Shown: positions 15,124 to 16,608 of the stretch, one piece after another
Position numbering within the stretch: the stretch's first letter is position 1
How the letters are laid out: each line of letters begins with the position of its first letter
DNA from: 4572-13 sp964594065
Lineage (GTDB): Bacteria; Planctomycetota; Phycisphaerae; Sedimentisphaerales; Anaerohalosphaeraceae
Assembly: GCA_964594065.1 (NCBI GenBank)
Contig: CAZQKX010000077.1
Location: 1-16,608, forward strand
Length of the DNA stretch: 16,608 bases
Direction of reading: 5' to 3'
Made by a program: the position numbers and the translations under genes
Notes under the pieces: generated by a model
The model's input: only the letters and a program-made list of their open reading frames with translations
The model's database searches: none
Told to the model about the DNA's origin: nothing

Positions 15124-15220
15124 TATACAAAGGATTTTAACACACATTTGCGGTCAGAATCAGTTTCTTGAGAAATCCACCAGATACTTTGTGAAATTTG
15201 GATAAGAAAACCTTTGTATA
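15124..15220. repeat. inverted repeat of about 14 bp around a 68-bp spacer
   Basis: TATACAAAGGATTTT (15124-15138) and AAAACCTTTGTATA (15207-15220) are inverted copies apart from one extra base. The spacer has no coding character and no further pairing. It lies between the attC-like site and the second palindromic element and may be the ends of another small, decayed non-autonomous element. Confidence 0.4.
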
Positions 15221-15253
15221 CAAAACCACTGATAAAAAACGTGTGGTTTCGTC

Positions 15254-15437
15254 CTAGCCCGAATATTTCATGAGAATTCTATTCCGATGATGGATCTGCT
15301 CAATTCTACAGCGTTATACTCGAAAAATGTTCTCAACGTACTGTCCAGTACGATTTCACTCATTTTTCTTCATATGCCTTGTAGAATCAATCATTTTCAT
15401 CATCTCATTACGAAGTCTCATGAAATATCCGGGCTAG
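15254..15437. repeat. palindromic MITE-like element, copy 2 (short form, best preserved)
   Basis: The 22-bp ends at 15254-15275 (CTAGCCCGAATATTTCATGA…) and 15416-15437 are inverted copies with a single A/G mismatch. The exact centre is a perfect hairpin, CGTACTG-TC-CAGTACG (15337-15352), and it coincides with the midpoint of the element. In between, the arms pair imperfectly over most of their length: ATTCTACA and AAAAATG on the left recur as the complement of TGTAGAAT and CATTTTT on the right. The 184-bp element is therefore palindromic from end to end. It has no ORF of its own. It shares ends and centre with the copy at 11142-11373. Confidence 0.82.
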
Positions 15438-15494
15438 TTCATGGCTACGGTAAAATGAATTATCAACAATAAACTCTGTCAGAATACGGGGAAA

Positions 15495-16397
15495 ATGAGT
15501 AATAAAAAAACGATTTTGGTCATTGGCTCAAGCGGATATCTTGGACGGCAAATTACAAGTCTTCTTGGAACACAAAGGAATGTCATCAAAACTCATTATA
15601 AAAATCGGTTTCATCAAGATTCCATACCCTATGATTTTTTTAACGACAACATTGGAAGTTTGCTTGATAAACATAAAGTAGATGTTGTTATTTTGGCGTG
15701 TACGATAGAAACATGCTCATTGGATCGGCTTCGAACTTCGATGGAAAAATTCGCTATAACATGCAAAAAACAGCGAGTCATTTATGTGTCCAGTGATGGC
15801 ATATACGATGGGCGTAAAGGATTGTACTCAGAAAAAGATTCACCGAATTCTCAAACGTTATACGGTAAAAATCTCGCCGTTTGTGAAAAAATTATTGCCA
15901 GACACTGCAACAATTATTGTATTGTCCGTCCCAGTTATCTCTATGGATTTTCAAATGGAACTCTAGATGCTCGTCTCACAAAAACCCGAGACCTTCTTCA
16001 TTCAGGAACAGAGGTTATCCTGTATAATGATATGTACAAAAGTCCGATAGGTGTGCAGCAAATTGCCCAATCAGTCATTGATTTTACTGGGAATACCTAT
16101 ACCGGACTTATACATGTGGCCGGTCAGCGTTTGAGTGTTTATGAATTTCATCGTCAAGCTATGTTTGCATTGAAGGTCGATACTATTAATCTAAAGAGTT
16201 GTCAAATGCCAACTGACAAAGGGTTTTCGCGCGATTCTTCGTTAAATACGTCACTCTGGCAACGGCTGACTGGTTCGAAGGCAAAAAGTATCAAAGAGAC
16301 GTTGAACCAAGTCCCCGCGCGGCAGCAATTGACTTCTGTCTCCTGCCCCTCCAGAGGATGTAAACTTCAGTCATCACTGATGATATCCGTGGCCTAA
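15495..16397 (+). CDS. RmlD-like extended SDR (sugar-nucleotide-binding NAD(P) protein)
   Basis: This 300-aa cytoplasmic Rossmann protein has the NAD(P) loop GSSGYLG (11-17), DVVILACTIETCS (63-75), VIYVSSDGIYDG (95-106), matching the S-T-D-x-V-F-D-G motif of dTDP-4-dehydrorhamnose reductase relatives, YGKNLAVCE (123-131) and IVRPSYLYG (143-151). IHVAGQRLSVYEF (206-218) and FSRDSSLNTS (244-253) match the C-terminal substrate region of RmlD. The SDR pair Tyr-x-x-x-Lys is Tyr123 with Leu127, so the catalytic lysine is missing. It may be inactive, use Lys125, or bind sugar nucleotides in a structural way. The last ~30 residues, after IKETL, look foreign to the family. ATG 15495 has GGGGAAA just upstream. 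No sugar-biosynthesis neighbours are in the window. Confidence 0.82.
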   Translation: MSNKKTILVIGSSGYLGRQITSLLGTQRNVIKTHYKNRFHQDSIPYDFFNDNIGSLLDKHKVDVVILACTIETCSLDRLRTSMEKFAITCKKQRVIYVSSDGIYDGRKGLYSEKDSPNSQTLYGKNLAVCEKIIARHCNNYCIVRPSYLYGFSNGTLDARLTKTRDLLHSGTEVILYNDMYKSPIGVQQIAQSVIDFTGNTYTGLIHVAGQRLSVYEFHRQAMFALKVDTINLKSCQMPTDKGFSRDSSLNTSLWQRLTGSKAKSIKETLNQVPARQQLTSVSCPSRGCKLQSSLMISVA

Positions 16398-16553
16398 TAC
16401 CGATATTATCGAATGCTGAAGCGAAAAGAAAACCGTTATTACTGAATTGCGCGTTTAGCGATGAAAATCATGAATTTGGAATTTTCAAAAATATTATCAT
16501 ATCTAAACTGGGAAGCTGAGCACAGCTGAACTTGAGTCGTTATACAATAATTT
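16398..16553. other. intergenic, no recognisable gene
   Basis: A short hairpin, TCAGT-CATC-ACTGA, lies in the last codons of the upstream gene at about 16367-16381. The rest is AT-rich, without coding character or a T-run terminator. It leads into the third palindromic element at the edge. Confidence 0.35.
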
Positions 16554-16608
16554 GCCCGAATATTTCATGAGAATATCTATGCGTAAAATGCTTCGCATTT
16601 TCCGGACG
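16554..16608. repeat. palindromic MITE-like element, copy 3 (long form, cut by the window edge)
   Basis: GCCCGAATATTTCATGAGA (16554-16572) repeats the left end of copy 2 exactly. It is followed by ATATCTATGCGTAAAATGC…CATTTTCCGGACG, the extra block also found in copy 1 at 11163-11199. This block contains its own hairpin, AAAATGC-TTC-GCATTTT, perfect here and decayed in copy 1. The centre and right arm lie beyond the window. Confidence 0.75.

Noticed and set aside
15287..15472. 61-codon ORF
   Set aside because: Falls inside the palindromic repeat element; the coding frame is a by-product of the repeat.
1..16608. CRISPR array, tRNA or rRNA genes
   Set aside because: No regularly spaced short direct repeats and no recognisable tRNA or rRNA sequence on either strand.

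Overview
The window is a mosaic accessory region of a Gram-negative bacterium. Two exported lipoproteins (a retropepsin-type protease with a PDZ domain and an S9 peptidase) point to a cell with an outer membrane and a Bacteroidota/FCB-like exported proteome. The soluble hybrid histidine kinase begins with a CPVTG-type N-terminus that I associate from memory with Desulfobacterota-like genomes. No rRNA, tRNA or conserved housekeeping gene is present, so the phylum is left open. Composition is uneven: the protease and peptidase genes are AT-rich, while the methyltransferase, CoA-binding and Nudix genes are visibly GC-rich, which fits a patchwork of acquired genes.

Layout. Positions 1-716 hold only gene debris. 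A SnoaL/NTF2-like gene (717-1145) and the aspartyl protease lipoprotein (1440-2663) are separated by an imperfect palindrome. A SAM methyltransferase (2900-3721) and a CPBP intramembrane protease (3779-4819) follow in the same direction. An attC-like site and the 3' remnant of a GNAT acetyltransferase fill the gap to the S9 peptidase lipoprotein (5533-7461). Positions 7463-8525 on the minus strand are a wrecked mobile element: a tyrosine recombinase pseudogene joined to the C-terminal remnant of an IS91-family transposase. The 803-aa hybrid histidine kinase follows (8734-11145), with a tandemly duplicated N-terminal module. Then come a palindromic MITE-like element, an interrupted VOC/glyoxalase pseudogene (11641-12146), a CPA2 cation:proton antiporter with an NAD-binding RCK domain (12311-13906), a CoA-binding protein (14074-14448), a Nudix hydrolase (14544-15017), a second palindromic element (15254-15437), an RmlD-like SDR protein (15495-16397) and a third, truncated palindromic element at the right edge.

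The intact genes do not form one pathway. All lie on the plus strand but are mostly separated by long gaps with debris, so they are probably short transcription units. What unites the window is the way it was assembled. Small accessory genes (CPBP protease, VOC protein, Nudix hydrolase) are each followed by an attC-like half-palindrome, as in integron cassettes. Three copies of one full-length palindromic repeat family punctuate the right third. A decayed IS91/tyrosine-recombinase element sits in the middle. Several cassettes are already pseudogenes. I see no CRISPR array, toxin-antitoxin pair, prophage or complete new system. The best candidates for something undescribed are the repeat family and the duplicated sensor module of the kinase.
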